Positions 10,373 through 23,294 of a stretch of DNA of 64,000 nt are shown piece by piece. The position numbers and the translations under genes were made by a program. Position 1 is the first letter of the stretch. Each line of letters opens with the position of its first letter. The stretch spans positions 62,086,475 to 62,150,474 of the forward strand of contig CM070877.1 of the NCBI GenBank assembly GCA_036365515.1, in the 5' to 3' direction. This DNA comes from Torymus aiolomorphi (Eukaryota; Arthropoda; Insecta; Hymenoptera; Torymidae). The notes beneath the pieces were generated by a model that had not been told where the DNA came from, did no database searches, and worked only from the letters and a program-made list of their open reading frames with translations.

Positions 10373-12206
10373 GGTTAGTATTTTCTTTGCGGTGATATGG
10401 CTTAGTATTTAATCAAAAGGAGTATAAGAAATATGGAAAGCAACTACGCTAACGCATTTCTGGGATCTCATGTATCTTTAAGCTGTCTTTATTCTTCTGC
10501 AGCTATAGGTATAGTTTAGTAAAGAAAACAAAAATTATCGCAGTGAGTTAATGTTAGTTTTTTCATTCTTGTAACTTGGTTGGCTTTGTATGAAAGAAAT
10601 ATTTATTCAGGTTCTTGCATAAGAGACATAGCTTGTCTATATTTTCTAGTACTGTAAAACTATGAAATGGCATAATTTTATTTCTTTATTAAATTACAAC
10701 TATGTGCAGAAGGATAAAGACAACTTCAACATACATGAGATGCCATAGATCGTATTCTGTAGTGTAGTCAAATATAACCTCCAACTCCCCTGCTCTATCT
10801 ATCTTGCTCCCTTGTTCCTGGCTGTTTCATAATATTACTCTCCTCATACCCAATGCTTGACACATTATTAATAAATTTCGTTTTGCCTAGGGCGAAGAGC
10901 TGCAGATGACAACATGCCTTCGTATCATTTTATAACCCTCAATGGCAGCTGATGCAACTACTACTTCTTGAGGACGTCGGCGAAGCGAACATTAGAAAAA
11001 TGAAAAAAGTTTGGGAGAAGTTGCCAGTTTTCAACCTTTGAGATCTGAGTATGTACTTCTAACCATGCCTCTGACAACTTGATGCAACTTTTTGATACTC
11101 CTTCAGTGGTGATTATGGTGGTACTTCAGCAGTGATTATGGTGATATTAATGTTTGTATCGTGTTAATTCCGCTCTTAATAGCATTTCATTCATTAAAAA
11201 AGTATTGTTATCTAGATGTATTAAATGTTTTGTCGTACATTTGCATTATACTGCATTACACCGCCAATCTTAAATTAAGTGCGAGAGCTTCTTCCTTCTT
11301 TTCATAATTTTATTTTTTATGTTGAAAGTAAAATAAAATGTTGTTGAAGAAAAGTCAACAAATCTATTTTTGTTGACAAACTTGTGACTTAGTGCTTCGT
11401 TATAACCGCCGTTTTGGGCTCTATTATCAAGAGCGATCCCAACACGAGCACTAGGACACTTTACCTTTGTTACTTTTTTTACTCCAGACCGACTCACCTC
11501 CCGACCAAAGGCTTATATCTCGACAAAGGGGTTTAGATGGTGAGCAACAACCGCGATTCTCATTCCACCAACGGTGTAACAGTGCGAAGTCACTGATTAC
11601 CCACGGCGATAATCTTAATTCCCAGAAAATAATACTCGAGATGAGAACACAAGGAAAAACACTCGCTAATAACAACAATTCACCATGATTAGTAAATAGA
11701 CTTAGTTTATTAATTTTAAATGATGAGGCCCCAAGATGGCCGTGATAGTGACCGCTTCTTCCTAACGGTCACTTGAACGGCGACCAAGATGGCGTCATCC
11801 GCCTGAAGCTCCGGCTCGCTGCTTCAATCCTGTAATACAAAGATCAGAAACCACGAACACGATAAGTCCGAAGTCTCGATATCCTGGAGTATCATCGGAG
11901 CAACTCACTCAACTATGCGGATCACTCAACTATGAACAGGCTAGTGCTTAAAAGTGCGACTGCTGCTGGTGCTGGCTGATGATCAAGAGAGCACGCCTTT
12001 TATTTTTTTATTTTTTTTATATTTCTTTTTGACCCCCTAGATCGAAAGCTAAGCATTTTTTACGTAGGAAAGGATATTTTCCAAAGAGTGCCCGAGATGT
12101 TTTCTTCAAGAAATAGAACACGAAAGAGTAGACGCACCTCCATTCCTGCGCGCGGTACTATGCGGTACAGCGCGCGGACTGCGCCCGCCTCGTTGCCAAT
12201 ATAATA
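10373..12206. other. intergenic, no supported gene
   Basis: This is AT-rich to 11400, then more balanced at 11400-12200. The short ORFs at 11451-11688 on both strands overlap one another and show no domain. The 11400-12000 part, with its change in composition, could be an LTR or leader of an unrecognised element, but I cannot show a paired copy. Confidence 0.4.
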
Positions 12207-12367
12207 ACCTTTTATAATCTTTAATTCTTTACCTGTTCTTCTGGATTCTTAATCTGGAATCTTAAGGCATGGAGTAATATTTTATTAATTATTTTATAAA
12301 AAAATAAAATTTCAAAATTAACAGCAATATAGTAACTCTTGTACTAACATTTTTTTCAGTGTAGATA

Positions 12368-12370
<3 letters not shown>

Positions 12371-12432
<62 letters not shown>
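12371..12432. repeat. homopolymer T tract, about 62 bases
   Basis: An uninterrupted T run is flanked on both sides by copies of TTCAGTGTAGATAATA. Either slippage duplicated the flanks or the assembly is unreliable here. The 77-residue ORF with a poly-Lys run at 12289-12522 (minus) is only the complement of this tract. Confidence 0.85.
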
Positions 12433-12439
12433 CAGTGTA

Positions 12440-12932
12440 GATAATATTTTTTTTTTCATAGCATGGTATTGTAACGTGCCTGGTATAGATTTAGCCTTGT
12501 CCAGTCTTGGTTTTAGTTTCAAAACCGTTTCTTCATACGATTCTTTACTGCTATAAAAAAACTTTGGTTTCTTTAGCCCAGTTATACAGCTCTTCTGGCG
12601 TTAAAATATGATTACTAGAAGAAACTTGTAGACTAGCTCATTTTGCACCTCTTTTTAGGTTCGCGCCTATACCATCGCACACACTTTGCCATGAGCTGTG
12701 GCATAAAAAAATGCCACTCAGCAGTAACTCCAAAACCTTTCTCGTGAAAAAGAAGATTTTGAAAATTGGATTTATTCTTAAAATGCTGACCTGCTCCATT
12801 AGTCAAATAATAAACTTTCTTGACTGCAAAATTAGTTTTAAGGTAAGATATTACAATTTTTTGATATTCATAAACGGCTATGGTATCTATTTGTAGCAGA
12901 AAACATCTTGGACACTTTTTGGAAAATATCAT
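12440..12932 (-). pseudogene. fragment of a repetitive insect transposon protein
   Basis: The minus strand reads VKKVYYLTNGAGQHFKNKSN, FQNLLFHEKGFGVTAEWHFF, and then changes frame to segments with HGK, GIGANLKRGAKM, ILTPEELYNWAKETK and, toward 12460, LDKAKSIPGTLQYH. The pattern (acidic residue before GAGQHFK, HEKxFG..AEWHFF, HGK..DGIG) is one I associate with a protein family repeated many times in insect genomes. Its superfamily I cannot name with confidence. Frame changes near 12725 and 12540 show that it is dead. Confidence 0.55.
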
Positions 12933-13177
12933 TTCCTACGTAAAAAATACACAGCTTTCGATATAAAGGGTAAAAAAATGTTAAAAATATACTTTTCGAG
13001 ATATAACACGTAAAAACAAATAAAAAAATATTATCTTCACCGAAAAAAAACGTTAGTACAAGAGTTACTAAATTGATGTTAATTTTGAAATTTTATTTTT
13101 TTATAAAATAATTAATAAAATATTACTCTATGCATTATTAAGAATCCAGAAGAATGGATAAAGAATTAAAGATTACA

Positions 13178-14447
13178 AAAGTTTAAACTAAGGCAGATAT
13201 TAGTCTCTCTGTCACTCCCTCTCTATCTCCCTTTCGCCCTCTCTGCCCCCCTCCCCCCCTCTCTCAATATCCGTCAAACTCTGCACCAAAAACTTTCATG
13301 AGAGCTTAAATATTTCTTCAAAACAATCAACACGTTCTTTAAAAAAAACTAATTTTTTAAGCATATTCTAACAACACAATTTGTCTATAGTCCTTTTATT
13401 TATTCTAATCTCATCTATTTAACAAGCACTCTCTACAAATGGTAATAATTTTTTTCATGACTGTACAAATAATAATATTGTTAATAAAACTTTCTACGAA
13501 AGTATAAAATAAGGCAAGTATAGAAGTTTTTTCTGTATAATCTACTCTCCCTCCCTCACTTCCTCGGCCCTCTCTCGCCTTCTATTTCTCCCACCTGTCT
13601 CTCTCTCTTCCTCTCTCCTTCTCTCTCAATATCCGTAAAACTCTGTACCAAAAACTTTAATGAGAGCTTTAATATTTTTTCAATACAATCAACACGCTTT
13701 TAAAAAATAATTATTTATGTACGTTTAACAACACAATTTTTGTCTAGTCCTTTATTTCTTCGAATCTCATCTATTCAATAAGCACTGTCCAAAAATGGTA
13801 ATAATTTTTTTTCATGACTGTACAATTAATAATATTGTTAATATAAAAAGTTTCTGCGAAAGTATAAAATAAGGCAAGTATAGACGTTTTTCTGTATAAT
13901 ATCAATAAAATAATAATATTTATTATTTTGTAAAAGAAATCAAATAAATACCAGTGAAAAAGTCTTTTACTTCTTTGAGTCATTGTATGCTGAACAAATT
14001 ATATGTAAGTAAGTACATTCAAATTGTTCACTGCAAATCAAACAAACGAAAGTTGTGAAATCAATTATCGATAGTCAAGTAATTCAACGCAATCTCGGAA
14101 ACTACTGTATGACTATTCCCAGAAATGTATTAAAATTTGTTCATCCTATATTCATCCTTCTATACAAATTAAACACAAGAAAATACTGAAATCAATTTGT
14201 GGTAGTCAAAGTACCCATAAGTTAACTTGACTGAATATTAAAACGCATTAGTACCTTTGCATTATCAAATTACATTTAACGCCCACGTTGTGTAACTTTA
14301 AAAATATTCATCCGCGGGCATAAGAAATACTACTTAACCTATAGACATAATAATATATTCCTACAAAACTTTATAGAACCTAAGCACTTTACGTCTGTGT
14401 GGGCGAAAATTATTTTAATTATAACTATTATGCCTTTTTATTTCTAA
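13178..14447. mobile_element. foldback-like element copy A, left arm, cut by assembly gap
   Basis: It contains tandem, diverged units of roughly 350 bp, each with CAAATGGTAATAATTTTTTT, TCTACGAAAGTATAAAATAA, a CT-rich microsatellite (13202-13264, 13546-13626) and AGAGCTTAAATATTT. The inner section (13985-14447) matches the inner arms of copies B and C (AATTATCGATAGTCAAGTAA, CCCACGTTGT). It runs into the N gap, so the rest is unknown. Confidence 0.65.
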
Positions 14448-14547
14448 NNNNNNNNNNNNNNNNNNNNNNNNNNNNNNNNNNNNNNNNNNNNNNNNNNNNN
14501 NNNNNNNNNNNNNNNNNNNNNNNNNNNNNNNNNNNNNNNNNNNNNNN
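14448..14547. other. assembly gap, 100 N
   Basis: Exactly 100 N, a conventional unknown-size gap. It falls in an inverted, microsatellite-rich arm where assemblers often fail, so the order of material on either side should be treated with caution. Confidence 0.98.
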
Positions 14548-15354
14548 ATTTCATATGTGTACTTAATTCATGTAACAAACACCTTAACTTTTGCCAACTA
14601 AGTCTATAAAAATCTTTTCAAAGGGTTTGTATGAAAAACAAATGATTTTATTTCTTTACAATAATTATTATGAAGAATCTACAGAATCTATGAAAAATGT
14701 TTCCTTCAAAAAGAAAGCGATTAACATCTTACTCTCTAAAATATATTTAATTTATTTGTTTATCATTTATCTAAGAATAATTTGTGAAAATGAGAAAACT
14801 TTCTACGAAAGTATAAAATAAGGCAAGTATAAGTTTTACCAGGAATCTATAAGAATTAAAACAATTATTTTCATGTGACTTTACAACTTCCCTGCCTTTC
14901 TCCCACCCTCTCTCCTCTCTCTCTCACTCTCTCGCTCCCCTCTCTTCCCCTCCCTCTCCCTCTTTCTCTCCCTCAACATGTGTCAAATACTGTACTAAGA
15001 ACTTAATATGTGGGCCTAAATATTTTTTAAGACAATCATTAAAACAAATAGTATTGTTATCAAAACTTTCTACAAAAGTATAAACTAATGCAAAGTACAA
15101 GTTTTCTCTGTATAATTAATACTTTTACTCTTAAAAAGTTGGCCAAATCTCTCTAAAAGAATTTTTTAACAAAAGTAGAAAAACTAAAACAATTATACAC
15201 AATGTAATTATCACTCCTTTCTCCCCTCTTTCTCTCTCGATCACTTGCTCCCTCCAGTCACTCTTATCAACATATGTCACACTCTGATCCAAGAACTTTA
15301 ATGAGAATCTAAATATTTTTGAAAACAATCAGTAAAACAAATGGTATTATTAAC

Positions 15355-15390
<36 letters not shown>

Positions 15391-16519
15391 AACATCCAAA
15401 ATGAAACTGAAGTACCAACAAGCTTTAATGAGAGCTTAAATATTTTTTTAAACAATCAACATGTTTTTTAAAAACTAATTTTTTAAGTACGTTCTCAACA
15501 ACATAATTTGTCCCAATCCTTTTAATTCTTCTACTCTCTTCTATTCAATAATTACTAACTACAAATGGTAATAATTTTTTTCAAGACTATAATAATATTG
15601 CTAGAATATAAAACTTTCTACGAAAGTATAAAATAAGAGCAAATATAGACGTTTTTTCTGGATAATCTATAACAAACAACATAATTTGTCTAGTCCTTTG
15701 ACTGCTTCTGATCTTATCTATTCAATAAGCACTTTCTCTACAAATGGTAATAATTTTTTTTCATGACTGTACAAATAATCTATAAAATAATAATATTTAT
15801 GATTTTGTAAAAGAAATCAAATAAATACGAAGGCAAAGAATCTTTTAATTCTTTGAGTCATTTGTATGCTGAACAAATTATATATATTAAAATACATTCA
15901 AGTCATTCACTACAAAATCAAACAAACGAAAAGTTGTGAAATGAATTATCGATAGTCAAGTCATCACAAAACAGCTCCCGGAAACTACTGTAGGACTAAT
16001 TCTCAGAAATGTATTCAAATTTGTTCATCATGGGAGATCGGAGGACCGCACATATTTCTAGAAACGCTCTAGACTTCTATTTTCCTCCCAGGAGATTGCA
16101 TAATATTATAGAAAGTTCAAAATTGAGTAAGAATAATGAAAAATAGTGATGTGTTAGTAACTATGCGATTTTTTATATAGGCTTTGACTTCTCGTAAATA
16201 TCTGAACAAATTCGCCCATGAATTTTAGAAATAAAGAGAAGGCATTATAGTTATATAATTAAAATAATTTTCACTTACAGGTTCTATAGGGATTAACCCA
16301 CAAGTCTATAGGTTCTATAAGAGTTTTGTAAGAGTATGTGAGCTATTGGGCCTCTTAGGCAGTAAGTAGTATTTAATGCACACTGGCTGAATAATTTTGA
16401 AGTTACAACGTGGGCGATAAAAATGTGATGCACGCTAGATGGAAAAGTTCTATTATGTCAGTCGAAGTTAAAATTGTGAGCCACTCATGGTATGCTATTT
16501 GTAAACGGCAGAACACATT

Positions 16520-16808
16520 AAATTCTATATTATTAAAATAAATATATCGAATTAGGTCTTATAAAGAGAGATGGTGCCCTTGCACCCAATGTAATAATCT
16601 ACCAGCCTACGCAGATTTTGGACTTAAATGTCAACATACCTAAAAAATTTTTTGAAACAAAATAGCAGGAATTTCGTTCACAAAAATTGCATGGGGTGTC
16701 CTTCATACGGGCTCAAAGGCTGCGGAAGCTAGTAGATGTGCATTGCAGAGGGCAACTATCTCTTTATAAGATGTAATTCGATGTATTTATTTTAATAATA
16801 TAGAATTT
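16520..16808. mobile_element. MITE, about 289 bp, with about 55-bp TIRs
   Basis: The ends are AAATTCTATATTATTAAAAT and its complement. The inverted match continues about 55 bp (ATCGAATTA, CTTATAAAGAGA, TGCCC). There is no coding capacity. It interrupts the inner arm of the foldback-like copy B. Confidence 0.8.
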
Positions 16809-17880
16809 GCCGAGTCTACCGATAAACCGAAGAAGTACATGATGCCGGCTTACTAACTTATGGCCGGTATGACTACAATAAATTGATTTTCAGTACTTTT
16901 CTTGTGTGTAATTTGTATAGCTTCAGAGAAGATGAACAGAATTTGAATACATTTCTGAGAACAGTCCTACAGTAGTTTCCGGAGAGTTGTTTGCATTACT
17001 TGACTATCGATAATTCATTTCCACAACTTTCGTTTGTTTGATTTGCAGTGAACAATTTGAATGTACTTACTTACATATAATTTGTTCAGCACAATGACTC
17101 AAAGAATTAAAAGACTTTTTCATTCGTATTTATTTGATTTCTTTTTACAAAATCACAAAATATTATTATTTTATAGATTATTTGTACAGTCACGAAAAAA
17201 TTATTACCATTTGTAGGGGCCTTATTGAGATAGAATAAGATTCGAAGCAATAAAGAGGACTAGACAAATTGTGTTGTTTTTATAGATTATCCGGCAACGT
17301 CATACTTCTTATTTTTACTTTCGTAGAAGGTTTTATATTCTATAATATTTATTATGGTCTTGAAAAAATTGTGCCATTTGTAAAGAGTACTTGTTAGATA
17401 TAGAGAATAGAAGGGTAAAAATTAGACAAATTAATATTGTTATAGAACATTGCTTAAAAATTAGATTTTTAAAACAATGTTGATTGTTAAAAAAAAAACT
17501 CATTTAGCTCCTCATTAAGTTGTTGATCCTCCAGTTTCACCAGATGTTGAGAGAAGATTAATATCACTATTTGTTTACTGATTATTTAAAAAATATTTGG
17601 AAGTTTCTCATTAAAGTTCTTGGATCAGAGTGTGACATAATATTTAAAGTAAGTGCAGAGGAGCAAACGTCGAAGAAAAGGAGCAGGGAAGGATAATCAA
17701 TTACATTGTGTATAATTTTAATTTTTTACTTTGTTAAAAAACTCTTTTAGAGAGATTCCACAACTTTTTAAGAGTAAAAGTATAAATTATACAGAGAAAA
17801 CTCGTACTTGCATTGGATTTTATACTTTGTAGAAAGTTTTATTAACAATACTATTTGTTTTACTGATTGTTTTTAAAATA

Positions 17881-18411
17881 GTAATATTGGCTGATACGAT
17901 GTGACTAAAGTGGCTTTCTTTGGCACGCCAGGAAAGTTAGATCATACAACCTTGAGCGCAGCGAGGGCGCTAAACACCGTGCAATAAAGAGCCCCACTAA
18001 GTCACGAGTATCGTATACTATACTTTATAGCACTGCCTGCTCAATAAGGTCCGCTGTCCCTGCCTATCCGTGGTTGTAAAGTCGTCGCTTTTTGTATTTA
18101 GCGCACGAGGCGTAGCGATGTGATAAACACGGTGCAAAAAAGGACTATTTTAGCTTACGGATAGACGTGATTAAAGTTAGCGGGCTTTGGTGCACACTGT
18201 GGCTATAAAATATTTTATACCACTCTAACCTCAAAATCACAACTTTGATATGATTTTTCGGCGCCCGTAATAATGCAATCACCGTTTCGAAAAACTAGGC
18301 AGGTAAGATCGAATTATTTAGGTAGGTTAATGACTTTTTTCAACTCGCTTCTGCTCGTGCAAAAAGTCACACCAGCTAAATAATCGACTTCTCCTTGTGT
18401 CGAAACGTTAC
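17881..18411. mobile_element. multi-hairpin element, copy 1
   Basis: It interrupts the right arm of foldback-like copy B: the uninterrupted arm elsewhere joins AAATATTT to AGAGCTC. Possible TA duplication at the ends. Inside are several hairpins whose loops read GAGCGCAGCGAG or close variants, plus ACACGGTGCAAAAAAG and CCTCAAAATCACAACTTTG, all shared with copy 2 at 24017-24526. Confidence 0.75.
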
Positions 18412-18496
18412 TATAGAGCTCACATTAAAGTTGGCTTAGTACAGAGTTTGACACATATTGAGGGAGAGAAAGAGGGAGAGGGAAGGAAAGAGAGGG

Positions 18497-18527
<31 letters not shown>

Positions 18528-18834
18528 GGTCGGAGAAAGGGAGGAAGTTGTAAAGTCATATGAAAATAATTCTTTTCAATTCTTATAGATTCCTATGCAA
18601 AACTTAGTACTTGCCTTATTTTATACTTTCGTAAAAAGTTTTCTGATTTCTACAAATTAATTTTAGATATTAATAATGATCAACATAATTAAAATATATT
18701 TCAATGAATCGTACTTACTACCGCACTATCTATATGTAATTCCCTTACATACGTAGACCCTGCGTACTGCCTGGCGACGTGGGAAAAAATTATTATTAAA
18801 AATCATGTTGCACGTCTACGTAATTCCCGCTATA

Positions 18835-21800
18835 CAAGGTGTCCCATTTTAATCGCCCCAGGCAACATATCTTGAAAAGTATGGGAGATGGAAAAAACTT
18901 TAAATACAAAAGTTGTATAGAAGATGCAAAGGGGGTCAACTAATGGTAACAACGACTTGACCTTGAACTTTTTCTATTTTCCAAGGTTATTTGAAGAATC
19001 AAAGTGATTTTTTTGAATGAGGACCCCTAGCTTTCGACCCCCGGAAATGGAAAGAGCGAGAAAATTTTACGTTCAGAAATGTCACAGTGAATATGTTGAG
19101 TTTCAAGATCAACCAGCTAATTTAATGAGGTCGACCCTGGGAATACCTCTAACGAAGGGACCAAAATCGACCTTGACGTTCAAGGTCATTTTAAGGTCAA
19201 GTGGATTTCCATAAATGGAGACCCACTTATTTTTTGACCCCGAAACAGGAAAGAGCGGAAGAATTTACGTCCGAATATGACCTTGACCTCGACCTCTGAC
19301 TTTTAACCGTGGATCTGGAAGAAGGTGTTATTTTAGGTAAAGTCGATTTTTTAAAAATCTTCGGCTTATTTTGGCCTCCGGAGAACATGGAAAGAGAAGA
19401 GAAATTTTACGTTCAGATATGTTCACCAGTCATATGGTGTCAAAGTTCAAACCCTCTAAAATCACCAGTGGGGTAATAATAAATAAATTAATTTTTTTTG
19501 AAGTAGATTTCACTGTTTTTATAGTTTTGCCAGGAATCTAAAAGTATTTTTTCTCCCTCAAATGAATCGAAAAGTTAGAAAAGACTACCCTCGACATTAG
19601 CGTGCCACTCCAATGCACCGCGTGGAGTTGCTTGAAAAAGCGATTTCGGTGACATCATTGGCCCTGAAAAGGGCCGATTGATTAACGGACTGTCATTTGA
19701 AGATCTAAAGGCAGCAAATGCTCGATCAAGTGTCCGTTCTTACCTCGAAACACATTTGCATCCTTCTTCGGAAGCTTGCTTCTGAACATTCCTCAATGTT
19801 TCCACTGAAATGGGATTGGGAAAGTCATTTCCATAATTCTTCCTCTCATGTTCCTCTAAGGTTGTTGGAGCATGTCTGCAAAAATCCCTTTGCCTTTAAC
19901 TACTCCCCCACAAAAAAGAGTCAAGAGGTGTGAGGTCTGGGGATCACAGGCGGCCACTCGTGTACTTGGCTGCTACGATGCCAATCCAACGATTACGATA
20001 TATCATTGAGAAAATTCTTGACTGATCGAACGCGATGTGCAGGAAGCTCCATCTTGATGAAACCACATATCCTGCCGTAAGATAAGTGGGATATCTTCTA
20101 ATAGAGGAGGTAGCTGGTTTTGCAAAATATCCAAATACAATTGTCCATTCAAATTTTGATTGTAAAATATAGGTCCCAACACATGATCTCCACATATACC
20201 TGCCCACACGTTTATTGACCAACGATCTCTGGATTCGATGATCTCGTTGCCAATGAGGATTTTGTTCAGCAAATAGTGGGCATTATGAAGCGATTGGACA
20301 CTAACCATATTATCAAATTTTGCTTCATCTGAGAATAGCACTCGATCAAAAAAGAAAGGGTCCCTACGTATCTGATTATTGCCCATTGAGAAAAATTTAA
20401 ACGCTGTGCATAATCTCCATCCTCCAGTGTTTGTGTGGAAACGCAAAGCGTGGTAGGTGAAATTTAGATGTTTTCAACAGAGCGATTTACTGTGATTAGG
20501 GAACACCATGCGATCCGTTGCAAATCTCCCGTGTTGAAATGTGGGATTTTCAGCAATAATAGCTCGCACACCCAGCGCAATGTGCTGTTTCGTTCCAGTT
20601 TTTGCGCCTCTTACGAACGATGGAGCTTTGTGCAGCTCGCGTTAATAATCTTTTGATGGCTTTCCCTATCTGGGTGACGGGCATTGGATATTTCTCGGCA
20701 GTAAAGCGTCTCTTCTCGCAGCCTTATAATTATCGCATGATGACATTCACCAACAACTTTTTATCATATTCACAATCTTGGGTGCATCAATCAGTCATCT
20801 CAAAAAGGAATATGGTACCACAAAAAGAAATTTGGTTTTCCACTTCAATTGTATGTATAAAAGAAATTAAGAAGGTACATTTTCAAAATGAGCGAAAAAG
20901 TTATTTATTCTAATAAACACATGAAATCATTACTGTATGCTATTCAATAATAAGAAATCAAAGGGTTTTCTTTATTTTGTACTATGCCACAGTGACGCAC
21001 CAACTAAAAATAACTAACTCTACCTATTTTCGAGTGCAGTATTGTTATTACTCTTTCAAAAAAGAAATGAAGAAGAAAATATTCCCAAATTGACCAAACT
21101 AAAGAATTCGAATATTTATAATTGACTCATAACAAAACCATTGGGGAATCATCGCCTCATAACTACCTTTTTTAAAGTAATCGGTCACTCGTACTTAAAA
21201 ATATCATTTGACGTAGCCGTACATTTCAATGGTGCCAACCTAACCAAGAAAGAACAAGAAGAAAAGTATAATTCTTTTCATACCGAAAATTAATCCCAAA
21301 ATCCTTCAGAGTTACGCTGACAAAAGTAAGAACACATCAGATTAAAAATTAATTTGACCCCAATTGACCTCAAGCACTGATTTGACCCTTAATTGACCCC
21401 AGAGTGGGCCAACTTTCACACCATATGACGGTACATATCTGAACGTAAAATTTTCTTTCTTTCCATTTCCGAGGTCAAAAATAAGGGGATTTTAAAATCG
21501 ACTTGACCTTAAATTAACGCTTCCAGATCACGATTAAAGTCATAAGTCACCGAGGTCAAGGTCATTGATTCTAGACGCAATTCCTTCCGCTCTTTACCAT
21601 TTCCAGGAGTCAAAAATAAGGGGGTTCCATTTTATGAAAATCAACTTATTTTCGTAAAATGACCTTTGAATTTGTCACAGGTCAATTTTGTCCTTCCTAG
21701 AGGTATTCCCAGGTCGAATCTCATTAAATTAGCTGGTTGACCTTGAAACTCCAACATATCAGACCTTTCTGAACGTAAAATTTCTGATCTTTCACATTTC

Positions 21801-21999
21801 CGGGTCGAAAGTAGGATTCTCGATAAAAAATCATTTGACTTGAAATAACTCTTTTAAAAAATAGAGTTCAAGGTCAAAGTCGTTGTTACCATTAGCTGAC
21901 CCCTTTGCACGCCTACAACTTTTAGTTTTTAAAGTTTTTTTTTCCATCTCTCATACTTTTCAAGATATTTGCCTGGGGCGATTAAAATGGGACACCTTG
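18835..21999. mobile_element. Tc1/mariner-superfamily transposon with about 600-bp inverted repeats
   Basis: The ends are CAAGGTGTCCCATTTTAATC and its complement, each bordered by TA (18833-18834, 22000-22001). The inverted match extends to about 19475 on the left and about 21395 on the right, far longer than the roughly 30 bp of ordinary mariners. A decayed transposase gene lies on the minus strand between the arms. The arms contain six perfect TCAAGGTCA nonamers. Confidence 0.85.
19880..20690 (-). pseudogene. Tc1/mariner-superfamily transposase relic
   Basis: Reading on the minus strand, an N-terminal helix-turn-helix-like part (ALGVRAIIAENP) is seen near 20590. RRDPFFFDRVLFSDEAKFDN carries the first catalytic Asp at about 20327-20329. 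VWAGICGDHVLGPIFYN is followed by QDMWFHQDGAS with the second Asp at about 20051-20053. The third catalytic region around 19880-19960 is recognisable only as WPP...P with a stop and lost Asp. Frame changes occur near 20270, 20220 and 20040. The full protein would be about 330-350 residues; no intact copy is present. Confidence 0.8.
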
Positions 22000-22698
22000 T
22001 ATACGTAATACCTCAGAGCAACCCCCATCTACCCGCATTCGGGTTTAAAAATTATTGAATAATCTGTATTCTTACTATTACATGTCTACATGACTTATTC
22101 TTTATATGCGTGGACCTCGTGTTCTCCGTCTATTTAGATTTAATTAATTTTGAAAAATTTCAAAAAATTTCTGAGGCTAGAGGAGGTGGCGATTACTCTT
22201 CCGCCTCCCGCTGGATCTGCCACTAATTTTAATATAAAAACTGTTTAGTAATATAAAGTGATATTAACTACGTAGCATATCTCTTTTTTAGATGGTGTAT
22301 GATATACTACTGTGCTTGATGTTTAATTTTGTGACTATTTCTTGTAGAAATCACTTTCAAATATTAAAAGTTATAATATTTTTAAAATGTATAACTCTTT
22401 GAATATTGATTTTTCGTGCATGTTTTATAGAATATTTAAAAACCACTATTATTTTGTGAAATTGGGTTTTGTTTAAAGAAATGCATTAAAATTAAGATGA
22501 AAATTTTTGCACTTTTCTGCAATTCAATCCTTGATATACGTCGGAACATAAGCAAACATTTTTCCGGTGTTTGGGCTAGCCTGAATCGCTGTAAGTATAG
22601 AAACCGAAAACGACTGCCGAGATTAGGTAAAGAAACTCAGTCCATGTATAACAACATAGCAGCCAGCAGTGACTCGGGGAATCCCTCCACTGCCAATA

Positions 22699-23294
22699 GT
22701 TCAGTCGGATTAGACTTTAAAAAATATCGTTAAAAGGCAATTTTTTTCTTGGAGGTGCTTTGGAAAGGTGTCAGGATAATAGGAAAAAATGTTTGCGGTC
22801 AGTTGCAGGTGGTGGAACATTGTTTAAATATTTTATGAATGTGCGAAAACCCGTTTTTTGCTTATAGCTTTTGAACCGTTGCTGCTATTGAAAAACTAAA
22901 AGTACTGTTTTTTAGGTATAAAAAATACCTACAAAATGAGCTAAGGCGCGCCAAAATGTGATTATTAGTTGTTTTGCAAAACGCGAAAAACAGCTATTAT
23001 CAGCAATTTTTAGAATTTCATATAAATAAATAATTTTTGCTTCTAGAAAACTAGACCATAGGTTTTTTTGAAGGTCTTTGTATGCTTTATAACTGGTGAA
23101 AATTTGAGCTTAAAATATTCATATAAGTTTTTTTTCACATTCATACATTATTTAAACAATGTTCCACCACCAGCAACTGACCGCAAACATTTTTCCTAAT
23201 ATCCTGACACCTTTCCAAAGCACCTCCAAGAAAAAAATTGCCTCTTAACGTTTTTTTTTTTTAAACAGTACATTTTGAGACTAATCTGACTGAC
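22699..23294. mobile_element. MITE, about 596 bp, TIRs over 100 bp
   Basis: Near-identical inverted blocks at 22730-22840 and 23145-23260 contain TTTCTTGGAGGTGCTTTGGA, GTTTGCGGTCAGTTGC and GGTGGAACATTGTTTAAAT. Weaker matching reaches CAGTCGGATTAGACT on the left and its complement on the right. No ORF of its own. The interior (22850-23100) is AT-rich. Confidence 0.8.

Larger units (their letters stand above)
12207..13183. mobile_element. inverted-repeat DNA element with transposase-like fragment
   Basis: The left arm (12207-12372) and right arm (13030-13183) are inverted copies sharing TCTGGATTCTTAA, TATTTTATTAATTATTTTAT and GTAACTCTTGTACTAAC. Between them lies a minus-strand protein relic and a long T tract. 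The right end abuts a foldback-like arm, so it may have inserted there. Confidence 0.7.
14780..18640. mobile_element. foldback-like palindromic element, copy B
   Basis: Two arms mirror each other for their length. Outer ends at 14790-14830 and 18600-18640 share ACGAAAGTATAAAATAAGGC. CT-rich tracts on the left (14885-14975, 15205-15255, 15355-15390) answer a GA-rich tract on the right (18455-18545). Inner blocks match around 15850-16015 and 16915-17100. The arms consist of repeated units. No transposase is seen. A 290-bp MITE and a 531-bp multi-hairpin element have inserted in the right half. Confidence 0.75.

Noticed and set aside
11451..11688. Opposed ORFs of 73 and 75 residues
   Set aside because: They overlap each other and have no motif; the stretch may be an unrecognised LTR but no paired copy is visible.
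19718..20913. Plus-strand ORFs at 19718, 20468 and 20602
   Set aside because: They lie opposite the transposase relic, which has recognisable motifs on the minus strand.
22497..22733. 78-residue ORF on the plus strand
   Set aside because: Its last codons lie inside the terminal repeat of the MITE at 22699-23294, no domain is recognised, and it appears to be chance.
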